Assembly (NCBI RefSeq): GCF_001277195.1
Contig: NZ_CP012268.1
Coordinates: 3,720,001 to 3,784,000 of the forward strand
Direction of reading: 5' to 3'
Length of the DNA: 64,000 nt
DNA from: Cronobacter muytjensii ATCC 51329
GTDB taxonomy: Bacteria > Pseudomonadota > Gammaproteobacteria > Enterobacterales > Enterobacteriaceae
The position numbers and the translations under genes were made by a program. The notes under the pieces were generated by a model that was given only the letters and a program-made list of their open reading frames with translations, did not search any database and was not told where the DNA came from. Of this stretch, positions 62,199-64,000 are shown piece after piece (within the stretch, counting starts at the first letter, position 1; every line of letters starts with the position of its first letter).

Positions 62199-62324
62199 CT
62201 TTGGGGGCGGGTGGCTTATGAAAGCGGGTGCGCTACGCTTAACCGCCCTATGCTGGCTACAGGTCAAAAGGAGCGGTAACCCATTCCCTTAAGGATTTGG
62301 TTTGAGCAAGCCGGTAAGAGCGTG

Positions 62325-62361
62325 CATCCCCAGGAGCATAGATAACTATGTGCCTGGGATG
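62325..62361. repeat. ERIC-like palindrome between ppiC and ilvC
   Basis: CATCCCCAGGAGCATAG and CTATGTGCCTGGGATG form an imperfect palindrome around ATAA. The CCCAGGAGC arm is the start of the ERIC core, but the remaining ERIC landmarks are degenerate. On either side GCTACAGGTCAAAAG (62253-62267) and GCTGCGGGTCAAAAG (62381-62395) form an approximate direct repeat. The element fills the gap downstream of ilvC. Confidence 0.55.
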
Positions 62362-62406
62362 TAAGAACGCTATCGGCGTCGCTGCGGGTCAAAAGATGAC
62401 GGAGAA

Positions 62407-63882
62407 TCAGCCAGCAACCGCGATACGCTTCATATCGGTCATATAACCGCGCAGCTTCTGCCCCACCTTCTCAATCTCGTGGCTGCGAATCGCGTCGTTA
62501 ACGTCACGCAGTTGCGCGTTGTCCACCGCGGTGCCTTCTGTCGCTTTACCCAGATCGCCCGGCTGCAATTTGGTCATAAATTCTTTCAGCAGCGGTACGG
62601 CGGCATTGGCAAACAGATAGTTGCCATATTCCGCGGTATCCGAGATAACCACGTTCATTTCATACAGACGCTTACGGGCGATGGTGTTCGCGATAAGCGG
62701 CAGCTCATGCAGTGATTCGTAGTATGCGGATTCTTCAATGATGCCGGCATCGACCATGGTTTCAAACGCCAGCTCAACGCCCGCTTTCACCATGGCGATC
62801 ATCAGCACGCCTTTGTCGAAATATTCCTGCTCGCTGATTTTGCCCTCAAACTGCGGCGCGTTCTCAAATGCGGTTTTGCCAGTCTCTTCGCGCCAGGTCA
62901 GCAATTTTTTATCGTCATTCGCCCAGTCCGCCATCATGCCGGAAGAGAACTCGCCGGAGATGATGTCGTCCATGTGTTTCTGGAACAGCGGCGCCATGAT
63001 GGTTTTTAACTGCTCAGAAAGCGCGTAAGCGCGCAGTTTCGCCGGGTTAGAGAGACGATCCATCATCAGCGTAATACCGCCCTGCTTCAGGGCTTCGGTG
63101 ATGGTTTCCCAGCCAAACTGAATCAGTTTTTCCGCGTAAGCCGGGTCAGTACCGTCTTCCACCAGCTTGTCGAAACACAGCAGAGAACCCGCCTGCAACA
63201 TGCCGCACAGGATAGTCTGCTCGCCCATCAGGTCAGATTTCACCTCAGCGACGAAAGAAGATTCCAGCACGCCCGCGCGGTGGCCGCCGGTCGCTGCGGC
63301 CCAGGCTTTGGCAATCGCCATGCCTTCGCCTTTCGGATCGTTTTCCGGGTGAACCGCAATAAGCGTCGGCACGCCGAAACCACGTTTGTACTCTTCACGC
63401 ACTTCGGTGCCAGGACACTTCGGCGCCACCATCACTACAGTGATGTCTTTACGGATCTGCTCGCCGACTTCAACGATATTGAAGCCGTGGGAATAGCCCA
63501 GCGCAGCGCCATCTTTCATCAGCGGTTGCACGGTACGCACTACGTCAGAGTGCTGTTTGTCCGGCGTCAGGTTAACCACCAGATCCGCCTGCGGGATCAG
63601 CTCTTCATACGTGCCGACCTGAAAACCGTTTTCCGTTGCCTTGCGCCAGGAGGCGCGCTTCTCGGCGATAGCTTCTTTACGCAGGGCATAAGAGACGTCC
63701 AGCCCGGAATCACGCATGTTCAGGCCCTGGTTGAGGCCCTGCGCGCCGCAACCCACGATGACTACTTTTTTTCCTTTGAGGAAGCCTGCCCCGTCGGCGA
63801 ATTCGTCGCGCGCCATGAAGCGGCATTTACCCAGCTGCGCCAGCTGCTGGCGCAGATTCAAAGTGTTGAAGTAGTTAGCCAT
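62407..63882 (-). CDS. ilvC: Ketol-acid reductoisomerase (class II) IlvC
   Basis: IlvC is the Mg2+- and NADPH-dependent second enzyme of isoleucine and valine synthesis. The 491 residues match the long class II form of E. coli. The NADPH-binding Rossmann motif is VIVGCGAQGLNQGLNM. MVAPKCPGTEVREEYKRGFGVP follows, and two knotted C-terminal domains are present (acidic metal ligands in SDLMGEQTILCG and in ESAYYESLHELP). The ATG at 63882 follows GAGG. The upstream side is discussed with the partial frame at 63959. Confidence 0.98.
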   Translation of the reverse strand: MANYFNTLNLRQQLAQLGKCRFMARDEFADGAGFLKGKKVVIVGCGAQGLNQGLNMRDSGLDVSYALRKEAIAEKRASWRKATENGFQVGTYEELIPQADLVVNLTPDKQHSDVVRTVQPLMKDGAALGYSHGFNIVEVGEQIRKDITVVMVAPKCPGTEVREEYKRGFGVPTLIAVHPENDPKGEGMAIAKAWAAATGGHRAGVLESSFVAEVKSDLMGEQTILCGMLQAGSLLCFDKLVEDGTDPAYAEKLIQFGWETITEALKQGGITLMMDRLSNPAKLRAYALSEQLKTIMAPLFQKHMDDIISGEFSSGMMADWANDDKKLLTWREETGKTAFENAPQFEGKISEQEYFDKGVLMIAMVKAGVELAFETMVDAGIIEESAYYESLHELPLIANTIARKRLYEMNVVISDTAEYGNYLFANAAVPLLKEFMTKLQPGDLGKATEGTAVDNAQLRDVNDAIRSHEIEKVGQKLRGYMTDMKRIAVAG

Positions 63883-63958
63883 GGTGATACCTCGTGATGT
63901 TGTATTGTCTTATTGTTCGGTTAACTGCGTCGTCAAAAACGACGGTACAGATTTCAGG

Positions 63959-64000
63959 TTACAGGAAGGCGACGATTTCGCGAGCCAGGCTGCGCAGGGT
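63959..64000 (-). CDS. Possible 3' end of an unidentified gene upstream of ilvC
   Basis: From the right window edge the minus strand reads TLRSLAREIVAFL and a TAA stop at 63961-63959, 76 bases before the ilvC ATG. The codons are GC-rich at third positions like real genes here. Just after the stop CGTCGT/ACGACG around CAAAA (about 63929-63944) could end the transcript. With only 13 codons visible I cannot name it, and it may be chance. I do not recognise it as the end of IlvY. Confidence 0.35.
   Translation of the reverse strand, partial: TLRSLAREIVAFL

Overview
The window is a GC-rich enterobacterial chromosome segment. Gene content and order follow the region around 85-86 min of the Escherichia coli K-12 map, from ubiJ to ilvC, with almost every family member recognisable at close to its usual length. 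ERIC repeats, the argX-hisR-leuT-proM tRNA cluster, the complete enterobacterial common antigen (ECA) operon and the sRNA GlmZ all point to Enterobacterales. The GC-rich codon use and the exact gene set fit Cronobacter or a near relative (Enterobacter, Franconibacter, Siccibacter). The genus is an inference from memory, not a computed placement.

Layout. 0-4.9 kb: ubiquinone genes ubiJ and ubiE (ubiB lies just outside the left edge), rmuC, udp with a CRP-type control region, and dlhH. 4.9-8.5 kb: the divergent metE/metR pair, with an ERIC element inside the metE leader. 8.4-18.1 kb: transporters and membrane lipid genes (yigM, yigL, pldB, rhtB, rhtC), recQ, pldA, yigI, rarD and two small inner-membrane genes. 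18.1-22.6 kb: corA with a long structured leader and uvrD with an SOS box and attenuator-like hairpin. 22.6-25.2 kb: a tight leftward cluster, lptM-dapF-yigA-xerC-yigB. 25.4-32.6 kb: cyaY, then cyaA and hemCDXY transcribed divergently. 32.6-33.4 kb: three tandem ERIC-like units, the GlmZ sRNA and its sigma54/sigma70 promoter with two GlrR-type sites. 33.5-39.0 kb: a roughly 1,850-residue BapA-prefix protein with 15 Ig-like repeats, sitting where E. coli K-12 has aslA/aslB. 39.0-40.1 kb: an AT-rich gap and four tRNA genes. 40.2-54.6 kb: thrP (yifK) and the 12-gene ECA operon wecA-wzzE-wecB-wecC-rffG-rffH-wecD-wecE-wzxE-wecF-wzyE-wecG. 54.8-64.0 kb: rho with a leader ORF, trxA, rhlB, gppA, rep, ppiC and ilvC.

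The ECA operon runs leftward with 4-base stop/start overlaps at several junctions. It encodes the whole route: the first sugar-phosphate transfer to undecaprenyl phosphate (WecA), ManNAcA synthesis (WecB, WecC) and transfer (WecG), Fuc4NAc synthesis (RffG, RffH, WecE, WecD) and transfer (WecF), then flipping (WzxE), polymerisation (WzyE) and chain-length control (WzzE). The haem operon hemCDXY makes uroporphyrinogen III and is divergent from adenylate cyclase.

Most of the window is conserved core genome, and I see no new defence or mobile system. The parts that look lineage-specific are the orphan adhesin-like gene with its AT-rich upstream region, the tandem ERIC array beside glmZ, the ERIC in the metE leader, and the sequence upstream of ilvC. 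That last stretch does not look like the usual ilvY-ilvC divergent pair.
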